This document shows positions 26,919-36,510 of a stretch of 64,000 bases of DNA, piece after piece. Positions within the stretch are counted from its first letter, which is position 1, and every line of letters begins with the position of its first letter. This DNA is from Litorimonas sp964352855 (GTDB lineage Bacteria; Pseudomonadota; Alphaproteobacteria; Caulobacterales; Maricaulaceae). The translations under genes and the position numbers were made by a program. The stretch is taken from positions 22,446-86,445 of the forward strand of contig CAYGTR010000008.1 in NCBI GenBank assembly GCA_964352855.1. The letters run 5' to 3'. The notes below the pieces were generated by a model. That model was not told the DNA's origin and did no database searches. It saw only the letters and a program-made list of their open reading frames with translations.

Positions 26919-28022
26919 TTATACTCTGAGCGGCATTAAGACAAAGAGTGCGTCAGGGTCTTCGCTGTCTTTAACAAGGGCGGGGCTGGCCGAGCTATCC
27001 AAGTAGAAGGTCGCGTCGCGGCCTTCGATTTGACCCGTCACGTCCAAAAGATATTTTGCGTTAAAGCCAATCTCGAGCGGTTCGTCATTGTAACTCACCA
27101 TCAACTCTTCATGTGCGTTCCCGCTCTCAGGGTTATTGACGGTCAGCGCCAAATTGTCTTCGGTTAATCCCATTTTGATGGATCGAGATTTTTCAGCCGA
27201 AATTGTAGACACACGATCAACAGCATCGGCAAAGACCTTATTGTCGATTGTCAGCTCTTTGGGGTTATTTTTGGGAATGACACGCTCATAATCGGGGAAT
27301 GTGCCGTCGATGAGTTTTGATGTCAGAACGGCTGTGCCTGTTGTGAAACGAATTTTGGCTTCTGAAACGCTAATCGCAACATCCCCATCAGACCCGTCAA
27401 TCAAGCGGCGGATTTCCGCGACTGTTTTGCGAGGAATAATAACACCGGGAATACCGTCGGCTCCGGCAGGCAAATCGGATTCCGCAAGCGCTAAACGGTG
27501 ACCGTCTGTGGCGACCGCACGAAGCTTGCCTGCATTGGAGTGTACGTAAATACCGTTGAGGTAATAGCGTGTTTCTTCTGTCGAAATCGCAAATTTCGTT
27601 TTATCAATAAGGCGCTGCAGAGCTTTGGCGGGCATGACGAATTCATGCGAAAATCCATCCACTGTCATTTTCGGGAAGTCACCGGATGGCAGTAGAGGCA
27701 AGGTGAAATGCGCCCGACCGGAATCAACGTCTAAACGCTCGTCGGCATTAATCTGCAAAACGACCTGCGCGCCATCAGAAAGCTTACGTACAATGTCATA
27801 AAGCGTGTGGGCGGGGGCTGTGATTTGACCGGGTTGGCTGACATCAGCATCTGTTGATTCAGACATTTCAATATCAAGATCCGTGGCGACCAAGCTCACA
27901 GTGCTGCCTTCTGCGCTCATCAAGACATTCGACAAGATGGGAATCGTATTGCGACGCTCCACAACATTTTGGACATGGCCCAAAGCTTTCATCAGCGTGC
28001 TGCGTTCTAGGGTGACTTTCAT
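26919..28022 (-). CDS. dnaN: DNA polymerase III beta subunit (sliding clamp)
   Basis: 367 residues in three repeated clamp domains, N-terminus MKVTLERSTLMKALGHVQNVVERRNTIPIL-type and C-terminus ending in LFVLMPLRV, the usual M(P/R)L-type tail. Tethers the polymerase to DNA. Separated from the DUF2161 gene by 118 bp and from recF by 18 bp. Confidence 0.97.
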   Translation of the reverse strand: MKVTLERSTLMKALGHVQNVVERRNTIPILSNVLMSAEGSTVSLVATDLDIEMSESTDADVSQPGQITAPAHTLYDIVRKLSDGAQVVLQINADERLDVDSGRAHFTLPLLPSGDFPKMTVDGFSHEFVMPAKALQRLIDKTKFAISTEETRYYLNGIYVHSNAGKLRAVATDGHRLALAESDLPAGADGIPGVIIPRKTVAEIRRLIDGSDGDVAISVSEAKIRFTTGTAVLTSKLIDGTFPDYERVIPKNNPKELTIDNKVFADAVDRVSTISAEKSRSIKMGLTEDNLALTVNNPESGNAHEELMVSYNDEPLEIGFNAKYLLDVTGQIEGRDATFYLDSSASPALVKDSEDPDALFVLMPLRV

Positions 28023-28140
28023 GCTATATCTCTTATATCAAACGGGCTGGAAAAGCCGCAGAATATCGGACGCCAACCATAATCAAGCGTGTGGAGAGAG
28101 CAAGCGTTAATCATGTCTCAGATGTGGGCAATATAGCGCT

Positions 28141-28818
28141 CTAGTCTCCCATCATAGACGTTACAATGACTGTGTTCTCTTTGAGTGCAGCTGCTCCCTG
28201 TGGTGTGAGGCCATAGACGCCGCGGTCGACTTTTTCGAACCACCCATAGTGATTATCGGCCATAAGATTTCGGGCTTTTTCAAAACCGGCCATTTTCGCC
28301 ACGTAAGAGGCTTTACACGCCCCTTCATCATGCAGCACCTTGGCGCAGCGTAAGGCCCCTTGACGATAGGACGTCATTAAACCTTCTGAGGTCATCCCAC
28401 CTTCATTGGGGTCGCCGTGGCGCTTTTCAAACTCAGCCAAGAGCTTTGTTTTACGGGCTTTTATTTTGCGGGGCTTAAACGGTCCTGGCTCGCAATGTAT
28501 ATCCACTCGCCCATCCGACAGGCGCACAGTCATCAGGCCGATACCCAGCCGCCTACACAACATTTTATTCCTGCGAATCGCAACTAATGCCGATTTGCCG
28601 GTTTTGCGCGGCACGGCAATATAGACATTATCCGTCATGGATTGACGGTTTATGGCTTGATGAAATAATGAAAGCGTGAAACCTGTTTTGAGCTCTACGA
28701 TAATCGGATCTGCGTCAGGCGTTTTAAACGGTATGGCAACCAGATCCGCCGCGCCGACTTCGCCTTTGACCTCATAGCCGCGTTCAACAAAATACGCTTT
28801 TATCGGCGCATAAAGCAC
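28141..28818 (-). CDS. DUF2161 putative PD-(D/E)XK-type nuclease protein
   Basis: 225 residues from GTG at 28818 (the reading frame is open upstream to the dnaA stop, so a slightly longer N-terminus is possible). N-terminal LYAPIKAYFVERGYEVKGEV resembles DUF2161, and GAADLVAI followed by PIIVELKTGF looks like the D...ExK catalytic core of PD-(D/E)XK nucleases. The C-terminal half has basic stretches (FKPRKIKARKTK) and a possible winged helix ending in GVYGLTPQGAAAL. It sits between dnaA (45 bp) and dnaN, and is co-directional with both. Function unknown. Confidence 0.82.
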   Translation of the reverse strand: MLYAPIKAYFVERGYEVKGEVGAADLVAIPFKTPDADPIIVELKTGFTLSLFHQAINRQSMTDNVYIAVPRKTGKSALVAIRRNKMLCRRLGIGLMTVRLSDGRVDIHCEPGPFKPRKIKARKTKLLAEFEKRHGDPNEGGMTSEGLMTSYRQGALRCAKVLHDEGACKASYVAKMAGFEKARNLMADNHYGWFEKVDRGVYGLTPQGAAALKENTVIVTSMMGD

Positions 28819-28863
28819 CGTTTCTTTCAGGCTACTTTTGGGTTTTCTAGCGACGGGAAGCCT

Positions 28864-30375
28864 CTAGGCTTTCAGCACCGTTTCGACGGTTTCGATTTGG
28901 TTATTAAAATCAACATCATCCGCGCGCAGTTCATCAATCCGCTTGACGGCATGCATAACAGTTGTGTGGTCGCGTCCGCCAAAACGCCGCCCGATATCCG
29001 GCAGGGACCGCTTGGTGAGTTTTTTGGACAAATACATGGCGACTTGTCGGGGTCGTGCGATTTGACGCGCACGCCGCTTTGACACCATATCTGTTAGGGT
29101 CACACCAAACTCTTCACAGACGGCACGTTGAATACGATCAACGGTCAGTCGCTGTCCTGCCATGTAGCGGGAATCAGACAATGTTTCTTGCACAGTTTCC
29201 AAAGTAATGGGCGTTCCAAGAAATTCACTTTGCGCCACGATTTGGTTAAAGGCACCTTCAAGGTCGCGGGGCGTCGCATTCATGCGCGCGGCCAAATGAT
29301 CACGCGCATTTTGTGGAATTGCCAAGCCGGGGTTCCCAGATGCGCGGCGACGTTGAATAAGACGGTCCAAGATACGCAGTCGCAGTTCATAGTCCGCGGC
29401 CCCAATACGACAGACGAGACCTGACGACAAATAAGATTTTAACCGATCAGAAGCCTTTTCAATTTTGTCCGGATGCCGGTCCGCCGCGATTAAAATTTGA
29501 CGCCCCTGAGCAACGAGGCTGACAAGTGTATGCAGAAGCTCTTCTTGGCTACCGGGCTTATCGGCAATAAAATGGGCATCATCAATAATCAGAAGATCCA
29601 CATCGCGAAGGGACGCCTTAAACGCTTCAATCGCATCTCTGCCGGACCCGGTGCCACGGACAGAAGAGACAAAGGCGGACACAAAATTCTCAGACGTAAT
29701 AAGCTTTACGCGGTGGTTGGGGTGGGATGATATAACCGCTTCTTCAATTGCGTGCAAAAGATGGGTTTTACCCATTCCATTGGCCCCATGAATAACGATG
29801 GGGTTATATTGTGGTGTCCGACAAGACGCGATTTGACGGGCGACGGCAAAGGCAAGCTCGTTTGAGGCGCCAACGACAAAATTATCAAATGTAAAGCGGT
29901 CTCGCGGATTATCAGCCCTTGGCGTTTCCGTGACTGTTTCTGTGATGTTGGTCGCAGAGAGCGGAGTCACGTCTTTTAAATGCGTCTGCTGCTCTGCCGG
30001 CTTTCTGCGGTTGCGGGCGGCGTCAATTGCGGCGCGCTCATTTGCGGCGGAGAATATGATGTCGCGCGGCGGGGCGACCATATCATATTTTTTCCAAAGA
30101 CGCCGCACGGTGTCCGCATAATTGGCCTCGATTTTGGAGGCGATAAAGCGTGACGGTGCTGCCAATGTCACAATGCGGTCATTGGCTTGGCTGACACGCA
30201 ATTGTCCCGTCCAAGAGCGGTGAACATTTGGGCCAAGGGCGTAGCCGAGATCGGTTTTAACCTTAGCCCATGTGTTGTGGGCGCTTTGTAGCGGTGGCTC
30301 GCCTGTATAAAGATCAGGAGTCGTATGGCTTAAGCCTGCATTTGCATTCTTATGGCCTGTTTTTGCGTCCTGCAT
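28864..30375 (-). CDS. dnaA: Chromosomal replication initiator DnaA
   Basis: 503 residues. Domain I (helicase contact) at the N-terminus, linker rich in charged/polar residues up to about 160, AAA+ domain III with Walker A HGANGMGKTHLL and Walker B LLIIDDAHF, and domain IV with the DnaA-box-reading HTH and signature FGGRDHTTVMHAV. Normal length for the family. It lies near rpsT (468-bp spacer), as in Caulobacter relatives, about 28 kb from the presumed oriC. The upstream region carries four GANTC sites. Confidence 0.97.
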   Translation of the reverse strand: MQDAKTGHKNANAGLSHTTPDLYTGEPPLQSAHNTWAKVKTDLGYALGPNVHRSWTGQLRVSQANDRIVTLAAPSRFIASKIEANYADTVRRLWKKYDMVAPPRDIIFSAANERAAIDAARNRRKPAEQQTHLKDVTPLSATNITETVTETPRADNPRDRFTFDNFVVGASNELAFAVARQIASCRTPQYNPIVIHGANGMGKTHLLHAIEEAVISSHPNHRVKLITSENFVSAFVSSVRGTGSGRDAIEAFKASLRDVDLLIIDDAHFIADKPGSQEELLHTLVSLVAQGRQILIAADRHPDKIEKASDRLKSYLSSGLVCRIGAADYELRLRILDRLIQRRRASGNPGLAIPQNARDHLAARMNATPRDLEGAFNQIVAQSEFLGTPITLETVQETLSDSRYMAGQRLTVDRIQRAVCEEFGVTLTDMVSKRRARQIARPRQVAMYLSKKLTKRSLPDIGRRFGGRDHTTVMHAVKRIDELRADDVDFNNQIETVETVLKA

Positions 30376-30842
30376 CGAATTTTATCCCAAACGAACCCCG
30401 AGGGTTTAAATGCTTAAACCCTTGATACTTTTAAAAATATAATGGACCCGAACAAAGAATAGTCCCCCCATTCACTATTCGGATTTCCTCGGTTGCTGAG
30501 CCCCTTACTTAGGTTTCAGCCTCCCTTTTAAACCGACTCTTTTCGCTTTCGTCAACGGACAAATGTTGCGAATCCGCATACCTTTTCTGTTGACTCAAAA
30601 AAACATAAGAATCTCAAAAAGGTGGCGTCGTAAAAAATTCATATTCCTTAAAATTTTTTACAGATGGCCGCTAAAAAAGTGAATTTTTCAGGACAATTCA
30701 CCCTGTCATATAAATGTAAAAATTTACACTTGCGAAATTGGACTAACCAACTTTGTTTTTAGAGCAAGCATAAAAAAACCGGACGTCTTGCCCGGTTGTT
30801 TTATATTAATTTTCACTTGCGACAAGCAAGGGAGGGAAGGGC
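30376..30842 (-). promoter_or_regulatory. dnaA upstream regulatory region
   Basis: 467 bp without a credible gene. It holds the rpsT terminator (30772-30797), four GANTC methylation sites (30535-30539, 30570-30574, 30592-30596, 30609-30613), an 8-bp stem GGGTTTAA/TTAAACCC with an ATGC loop (30402-30421) near the dnaA start, and an inverted repeat GAATAGT/ACTATTC (30457-30463, 30474-30480). A -10-like TATATT on the minus strand lies at 30436-30441. Consistent with cell-cycle-regulated dnaA transcription and a structured leader. Confidence 0.6.
30772..30797 (-). terminator. rpsT intrinsic terminator
   Basis: On the minus strand, AACCGG then 9 bases then CCGGTT, followed by a T7 run (the A run at 30772-30778 on plus). 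Lies 46 bp past the rpsT stop. Confidence 0.8.
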
Positions 30843-31106
30843 TTAGCCAATCGTTTTTACGCGCTTATTTAAGCGAGAGATTTTACGAGCCGCAGTGTTT
30901 TTGTGAAAGACGCCACGCGACACAGCACGCATCATGGCGGGCTCGGCTTGCTTAAGCGCTTCACTTGCAGCCGGTTTGTCACCGGCTGTAATTGCGTCTT
31001 CAACGCGACGTAAAAATGTACGCACTTGGCTACGACGGGCACGATTGACCTCAGTCTTACGCGCCATTTTGCGAACGTTCTTCTTGGCAGACGAAGTATT
31101 TGCCAT
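30843..31106 (-). CDS. rpsT: 30S ribosomal protein S20
   Basis: 87 residues, basic helical 16S rRNA-binding protein, normal length. Begins MANTSSAKKNVRKMARK and contains RRSQVRTFLRRVEDAI, GVFHKNTAARKISRLNKRV, all typical. Adjacent upstream to dnaA, a recurring alphaproteobacterial arrangement; terminated by the hairpin at 30772-30797. Confidence 0.97.
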   Translation of the reverse strand: MANTSSAKKNVRKMARKTEVNRARRSQVRTFLRRVEDAITAGDKPAASEALKQAEPAMMRAVSRGVFHKNTAARKISRLNKRVKTIG

Positions 31107-31226
31107 ATTATTCCTCTATATCCATATCATAAAAGGGCAGGCGGTAGCCTACCCGAATTTCAGATGCGGCCTATACGCGCCTGCTTTCGTTTCGTCAACC
31201 ACACAATATCACAGAAGCTAAGGGTG

Positions 31227-32000
31227 CTATTTATGCTTAAAATGCGGTTTGCGCTTCTCAATAAAGGCCGCCATCCCTTCTTTTTGGTCATATGTGGTAA
31301 ACAGGCTTTGAAAGAGCCGACGCTCAAATTGAATGCCCTGATCAAGTGTTAAGTTAAAGCCTGCATTTATGGTCTCTTTGGTGATCATCGCTACAGGTTG
31401 GCTTTGCGTGGCAATTTTGGCAGCTGCCTCTTTTGCGACATCCATCAGATCGTCGAGCTTAACAACACGGCTAACCAAGCCTGAACGCTCGGCCTCTTCA
31501 GCCTCCATCATACGTCCCGTCAAGCACATATCCATGGCTTTGGCTTTACCCACCGCCCGCATCAGGCGCTGCGTGCCGCCAATACCGGGCATAACACCCA
31601 AATTTATCTCTGGTTGACCAAATTTTGCATTATCCGCCGCGATGATGAAATCGCACATCATGGCAATCTCACAGCCCCCACCAAGGGCATAGCCCGCCAC
31701 GGCAGCAATAATCGGCTTGCGGAAGCGCTCAATGGCGCAGTGATTGTCAAAAATATCAGTTTTATACATATCCAGATAGGTCATCTTGGACATCTCTTTA
31801 ATGTCAGCCCCCGCCGCGAAAGCCTTTTCTGATCCCGTTAGGATAACGCAGCCAATTGCGTCGTCTTTTTCTAATGTTGCGAGGGCGTCAGCCATTTCCG
31901 CCATCATAGGGCCGTAAAGTGCATTTAATGCCTTTGGTCGGTCGAGCTGAACAATGGCGACATGTCCGTCGCGTGTTACGTCAATATCATTATATGTCAT
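31227..32000 (-). CDS. Enoyl-CoA hydratase (crotonase family)
   Basis: 257 residues, standard short-chain crotonase; hydrates trans-2-enoyl-CoA in beta-oxidation. AFAAGADIKEM and the oxyanion/active-site region FGQPEINLGVMPGIGGTQRL (around residues 129-148) carry the two catalytic Glu equivalents. 46 bases after mutM, probably co-transcribed with hrcA-grpE-mutM. Confidence 0.92.
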   Translation of the reverse strand: MTYNDIDVTRDGHVAIVQLDRPKALNALYGPMMAEMADALATLEKDDAIGCVILTGSEKAFAAGADIKEMSKMTYLDMYKTDIFDNHCAIERFRKPIIAAVAGYALGGGCEIAMMCDFIIAADNAKFGQPEINLGVMPGIGGTQRLMRAVGKAKAMDMCLTGRMMEAEEAERSGLVSRVVKLDDLMDVAKEAAAKIATQSQPVAMITKETINAGFNLTLDQGIQFERRLFQSLFTTYDQKEGMAAFIEKRKPHFKHK

Positions 32001-32046
32001 GTTTTACTCTGCCCTGATTTTAAGCGCGCCTTTTAGCGCAAAGGCT

Positions 32047-32883
32047 TTACCACTGGCAAGCTTTACAATAAAATGAACTGCGACCGCTTTGGACGATTCG
32101 CTGTATGGGCGCAGCGCATTTCGGGCAGTTTTCACCCTCGCGACCATAGACATCGAAGCTGTGCTGGAAATAGCCGAGCTTGCCATCCGTATTGGAAAAA
32201 TCGCGCAGGCTGCTGCCGCCCGCCTCAATCGCCTCTGATAAAACGTCTTTAATGTGGGCGGCGAGGCTATCTGTTTCGGACACCTTTAAACGCCCGGCGC
32301 CGCGGCGTGGTGAAATGCCTGTGCGAAACAAAGCTTCGCAGACATATATATTGCCAAGGCCGGCCACGATGCGTTGATCCAAAAGGGCGGCTTTGATTTT
32401 CGACTTTTTCCCTTTCAAGGCGTCCCGCAGGATGGGGCCGTTAAAGTGATTGGAGAGCGGTTCGGGGCCAATATGGTCGAGCCGGTAAGCTTCACCTTTA
32501 CCTGCGAGCTCCATAAAACCAAAACGGCGCGGATCGTTGAAAGTAATGATCGCGCCATTATCCATTTCAAAGACGACATGATGATGCTTGGGGTCAGCTT
32601 TATGTTCATGCACAAAACGCGCCGTCTCTGCATTATCAATAATGAAGCGCCCACTCATACCGAGGTGCATAAAAAGGCGCTCGCCTGATGTCAGTTCAGC
32701 CTGAAGAAATTTGGCACGACGAGTGAGACTTTCAAGGCGTTGGCCTTGGATACGCGCAATAAAATGAGGATCAAAAGCAAAGCGAAGGTCAGGGCGATTT
32801 AGGGTGACGCGTTTAAAAACGGCCCCCTCCATAACGGTGGCAAGACCGCGCCGCACAGTTTCAACCTCGGGGAGTTCAGGCAC
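32047..32883 (-). CDS. mutM: Formamidopyrimidine-DNA glycosylase (Fpg)
   Basis: 278 residues, excises 8-oxoG. Starts with GTG at 32881-32883 giving PELPEVETVRRGL, in which Pro2 and Glu3 are catalytic. C-terminal CxxC...CxxC zinc finger (CPKCAAPIQRIVQ, then FYCKAC). H2TH segment AGLGNIYVCEALF is present. Begins 3 bases after the grpE stop. Confidence 0.96.
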   Translation of the reverse strand: MPELPEVETVRRGLATVMEGAVFKRVTLNRPDLRFAFDPHFIARIQGQRLESLTRRAKFLQAELTSGERLFMHLGMSGRFIIDNAETARFVHEHKADPKHHHVVFEMDNGAIITFNDPRRFGFMELAGKGEAYRLDHIGPEPLSNHFNGPILRDALKGKKSKIKAALLDQRIVAGLGNIYVCEALFRTGISPRRGAGRLKVSETDSLAAHIKDVLSEAIEAGGSSLRDFSNTDGKLGYFQHSFDVYGREGENCPKCAAPIQRIVQSGRSSFYCKACQW

Positions 32884-32886
32884 GTA

Positions 32887-33597
32887 TTACTTCGCGGGGC
32901 CTGTACTAACAGCGACCATAGCGGCGCGTAAGGTGCGGTCTCCGATCTTAAAGCCTGTCTGCATGACATTGGCGACATTGCCCTTGTCTTCATCAGACGG
33001 AATATTGGCGACGGCTTGATGCACATTCGGATCAAATTTAGACCCGACACCCGGCACAGGCTTCACACCGTGACGCGCCAAAACCATGATCAAATCTTTT
33101 TCGGTCAGCTCAATGCCGTCTACGAGGTTTTTGGCGTTCTCGCCTAGCTCGTCTTTATTTGTGCCCTCAAGCGTTAAGAGCGCACGGGAGAGATTATCAT
33201 GCACGGAAAGAACGTCCTGTGCGAAACGTTCAATGCCGAATGTTTTGGCGGCGATTACTTCACGCTCGGATCGTTTTTTGACATTTTCGGCATCCGCCAT
33301 AGCGCGAAGGGCCTGATCCTTAAGGTTGGCAAGCTCAGCTTCTAATTCTTGAATGCGGGCAACCGCGGCCGCACCTGCATCCGGCGCATCGCTATGAATG
33401 CCGGCTTTTTCCAATTGAGCTTTAATGTCCTCTTCGGACATATTTGCTGCCGCTTCCGCTTTAGCGGCTTCAGCACGAGAGCCCATACCTTGCGTCGCAT
33501 TATCGATTTCTGCTTGTAGGGCTTCAAGTTCTGCGTCTGAGGGCAGATCGCTCATACCCTTTATATTTGGCATTGTGGGCTTGTTTGGATTCGACAT
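32887..33597 (-). CDS. grpE: Heat-shock nucleotide exchange factor GrpE
   Basis: 236 residues, releases ADP from DnaK. A coiled N-terminal half (KDQALRAMADAENVKKRSERE) and the beta-wing C-terminus with GVKPVPGVGSKFDPNVHQAV are diagnostic. Long acidic N-terminal extension. Starts 11 bases after the hrcA stop. Upstream hrcA is its usual neighbour. Confidence 0.95.
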   Translation of the reverse strand: MSNPNKPTMPNIKGMSDLPSDAELEALQAEIDNATQGMGSRAEAAKAEAAANMSEEDIKAQLEKAGIHSDAPDAGAAAVARIQELEAELANLKDQALRAMADAENVKKRSEREVIAAKTFGIERFAQDVLSVHDNLSRALLTLEGTNKDELGENAKNLVDGIELTEKDLIMVLARHGVKPVPGVGSKFDPNVHQAVANIPSDEDKGNVANVMQTGFKIGDRTLRAAMVAVSTGPAK

Positions 33598-33608
33598 GAG
33601 GCGTCTCT

Positions 33609-34709
33609 CTATTGTTTGGGGTCAAGTGATTTGCTGTTTAACCAGCGCCCGACCAATTGTGCGGTATAATCCACCATGGGAATAACCCGCGCATAATTTA
33701 AACGTGTCGGGCCAATGACTCCGACCGCTCCTAAAATATTCTGAGCCGCATCGCGGTAAGGCGCGATAACAAGGCTCGACCCTGACAAAGAAAACAGAGG
33801 GTTCTCTGTGCCAATAAAAATTTTCACACCATCAGCTTGTTCCGTTCTGTCAAGCAAGGCGATAAGCTCTTCCTTGCGCTCCAGATCTTCGAACAACAAT
33901 CGGATGCGCTCCAAATCGGTTTGCGCTTCCAAATTGTCAAGGAGTTGTGCGCGTCCGCGAACGATTAAAGCCCGTTTGTTGTCAATTATATCGTCAGCTC
34001 CGGACCAAGAGGCGAGACCTTGCTTAATAAGACCTGCGGCTGCGGCGTCAATTTGTGCCTCGCCTTGCGCAATTTCATCTAAAATATCTGCACGTGCATC
34101 CTCTAATCGGCGACCTTTCAGCCGCGCTGATAAGAAATTACCCGCCCGTTCGAGTGAAGCAGGAAGCAAGCCTTCGGGTCTTGGCATGAGTCTGTTTTCA
34201 ATGTGCCCGTCTTCGTAAACCAGAATAACCAAAGCTTGGCCGTCATCAAGAGCCACAAATTCAACGTGTCGTAAGGGCGGTGATTTCGTTGTTGCGGGAC
34301 TGAGAACCAGACCTGCGCCGCCTGCGAGACCCGCCAACATCCCGCTGGCTTGTTCTAAAAACTGATCCGGCGATTGATTCCCCGCGGCGAGTTTCGCTTC
34401 CAATTTCTTTTGTTCGGATTTGCCCAAGTCTCCAACCTCCAAGAGCCCATCGACAAACAGCCGAAGCCCGGCTTGTGTCGGCACACGCCCTGCACTGACA
34501 TGGGGCGAGGCAAGCAGGCCGTAGCGCGCCAGCTCTGCCATTGTATTACGGATGGTGGCGGGCGACAGGTCACGCCCGCTCGACATGGCCAGACTTTTGG
34601 ATCCCACGGGCACGCCCGTCTCAAGATAGCTCTCGACAATGTCTCGGAAAACGTCGCGCGCGCGCGTATCGAGATCCGTCAATGTGAAACTGGGAAACGG
34701 GTTACTCAT
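33609..34709 (-). CDS. hrcA: Heat-inducible transcription repressor HrcA
   Basis: About 366 residues from ATG 34709 (an in-frame upstream start at 34739 is possible). N-terminal winged helix (DLSPATIRNTMAELARYGLL), GAF-like middle, C-terminal IGPTRLNYARVIPMVDYTA hallmark. Normally binds CIRCE to repress groESL and others; no CIRCE sequence is seen just upstream here. First gene of the hrcA-grpE-mutM-echA run. Confidence 0.95.
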   Translation of the reverse strand: MSNPFPSFTLTDLDTRARDVFRDIVESYLETGVPVGSKSLAMSSGRDLSPATIRNTMAELARYGLLASPHVSAGRVPTQAGLRLFVDGLLEVGDLGKSEQKKLEAKLAAGNQSPDQFLEQASGMLAGLAGGAGLVLSPATTKSPPLRHVEFVALDDGQALVILVYEDGHIENRLMPRPEGLLPASLERAGNFLSARLKGRRLEDARADILDEIAQGEAQIDAAAAGLIKQGLASWSGADDIIDNKRALIVRGRAQLLDNLEAQTDLERIRLLFEDLERKEELIALLDRTEQADGVKIFIGTENPLFSLSGSSLVIAPYRDAAQNILGAVGVIGPTRLNYARVIPMVDYTAQLVGRWLNSKSLDPKQ

Positions 34710-34835
34710 AGCCCACCTTATGTGAGGGCTATAAGCCAAAATTTCAATGGCTTGATAACGCCAACCTTTAAAATTTCAGACTCGACCCGAGCCTGCATTT
34801 CTGTGATGTTTTAGGTCTATGAAATGGGGAATGAC

Positions 34836-35201
34836 ATGAAACTTATCGCAAATCTTCTGACGGCGCTTGTTGCGTTGATGCATAGTGGGTTTTTAGTATT
34901 GGAAATGTTTCTTTGGGAAAAACCGATTGCTTTGAACGCTTTCAACATAACAGCTGAGTTTGCGAAAGAGACAGCTTTTATGGCTGCTAACCAAGGACTC
35001 TATAATGGGTTTCTGGCGGCAGGACTGATTTGGGGGTTGCTCAGTAAAAAGAAAGATGTCGTGATCTTCTTTCTGCTCTGCGTGATAATTGCGGGTGTTT
35101 ACGGGGCCATGACGGTTAAACCGTCCATATTTTTCGTTCAGGCCGTGCCGGCGATATTGGCTTTGCTCTTTACGGTTTTGGCAAAATCCAAACGTTATTA
35201 A
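34836..35201 (+). CDS. DUF1304 family membrane protein
   Basis: About 121 residues from ATG 34836, which has GGGGA 5 bases before it (an ATG at 34824 is the alternative). Four hydrophobic segments (about 5-25, 45-65, 72-92, 97-115) with HSGFLVLEMFLWEKP and NQGLYNGFLAAGL characteristic of DUF1304. Function unknown; no catalytic motif seen. Convergent 4-bp overlap with the methionine gamma-lyase gene. Confidence 0.82.
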   Translation: MKLIANLLTALVALMHSGFLVLEMFLWEKPIALNAFNITAEFAKETAFMAANQGLYNGFLAAGLIWGLLSKKKDVVIFFLLCVIIAGVYGAMTVKPSIFFVQAVPAILALLFTVLAKSKRY

Positions 35202-36403
35202 GCGGCTCTGGGTCTTTCCAGCGCCTTAAATCCATTCTGTAAATCCACCAGAATATCATCGACACTCTCCAAACCGACGGAGAGGCGAATAAGTCCCTCG
35301 CTTATGCCGTGCTTGCCGCGTTCTTCGGGCGTATAGGTCGAATGGGTCATTGACGCAGGATGCTGTATGAGCGTTTCCGCATCGCCTAACGATACGGCAC
35401 ATCGGATAAGGCTCAGGCTATTGATAAAGTCACGCCCCATTGCAAACCCGCCCTTTAGCTCCAACGCTATCATCCCGCCAAAGCCTTTCATTTGACTGGC
35501 CGCGAGAGCATGTTGCTCAAAACCGGTCAGGCCCGGATACCAGATTTTTTCGACAAAGGGCGATGCTTCCAGGCTTTTTGCGACTATCATCGCGCTTTGG
35601 CAATGACGCTCCATGCGCAGTTCGAGAGTTTTAAGCCCCCGCATGACGAGCATCGCGGTAAAGGGGCTCATGACGGCTCCTGTCATATCTTTGAGACCAA
35701 AGAGTCTGATCTGCTCTATCATGTCTGCTGTGCCAACAACAATACCGGCAACCAAATCCCCGTGACCGCCTAAATATTTTGTGGCTGAATGCACGACAAT
35801 ATCTGCACCGAGCTTTATAGGTTGCGTCAAATAGGGTGTGGCATAGGTGTTATCGACGACAGTGATTGCACCTTGTGTCGTGGCGATGGCGGAGACGGCC
35901 TCAATATCAACCAAACGCATATTGGGGTTCGCGGGCGTTTCGAAGTAAACAACTTTTGTTTTATCAGACATCACACTTCGGAGATTATCAGGGCTCGTGA
36001 GGTCAACATGCGTGACGATAACTCCCCATTTTGCAAGCCCGTGATGAAGAAATGAAAAGGTACAGCCGTAAAGCGTTTTGTCGACAATGATTTCATCACC
36101 CGGAGAGAGCAGTGTCCAGAGCGTCGCAGATATCGCGCCAATACCGGAGGCAGCGGCTAATCCGGCCTTTGCACCTTCAAGAGACGCCATGCGCTCTTCA
36201 AGCAGAGAAAGCGTCGGATTAGATATGCGAGAGTAAACATGACCGGCTCGCTCGCCTGCGAAAGTCTCACCTCCGGCTTCTACTGTGTTAAACGTAAACG
36301 TCGATGTCAGATGCATGGGCGGTGTGAGGGCCCCCTCATGCGCCATTGGGTCATAGCCTTGATGAATGGCACGTGTGGCAAAACCGTGATAATTATGAGA
36401 CAT
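35198..36403 (-). CDS. megL: Methionine gamma-lyase
   Basis: 401 residues, PLP enzyme that splits methionine to methanethiol, 2-oxobutyrate and ammonia. PLP lysine in SATKYLGGHGDLVAG; the LYGCTFSFLHHGL segment contains the cysteine that distinguishes methionine gamma-lyases (Cys116 of the Pseudomonas enzyme) from cystathionine enzymes. Divergent Lrp-type gene next door probably controls it, as in the mdeA-mdeR pair. Confidence in the exact specificity is moderate. Confidence 0.85.
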   Translation of the reverse strand: MSHNYHGFATRAIHQGYDPMAHEGALTPPMHLTSTFTFNTVEAGGETFAGERAGHVYSRISNPTLSLLEERMASLEGAKAGLAAASGIGAISATLWTLLSPGDEIIVDKTLYGCTFSFLHHGLAKWGVIVTHVDLTSPDNLRSVMSDKTKVVYFETPANPNMRLVDIEAVSAIATTQGAITVVDNTYATPYLTQPIKLGADIVVHSATKYLGGHGDLVAGIVVGTADMIEQIRLFGLKDMTGAVMSPFTAMLVMRGLKTLELRMERHCQSAMIVAKSLEASPFVEKIWYPGLTGFEQHALAASQMKGFGGMIALELKGGFAMGRDFINSLSLIRCAVSLGDAETLIQHPASMTHSTYTPEERGKHGISEGLIRLSVGLESVDDILVDLQNGFKALERPRAA

Positions 36404-36510
36404 AGCAAGCTCCCTTGCCCCTATAATATGACAAAGTAAGACGTTTTTTGGTGTTATTTATGCGCCATACCGGTTAATATTTGGCAGTATCTGCTAATAT
36501 AGGGGTCAAA

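Noticed and set aside
34710..34835. CIRCE operator before hrcA
   Set aside because: No TTAGCACTC-N9-GAGTGCTAA sequence found.
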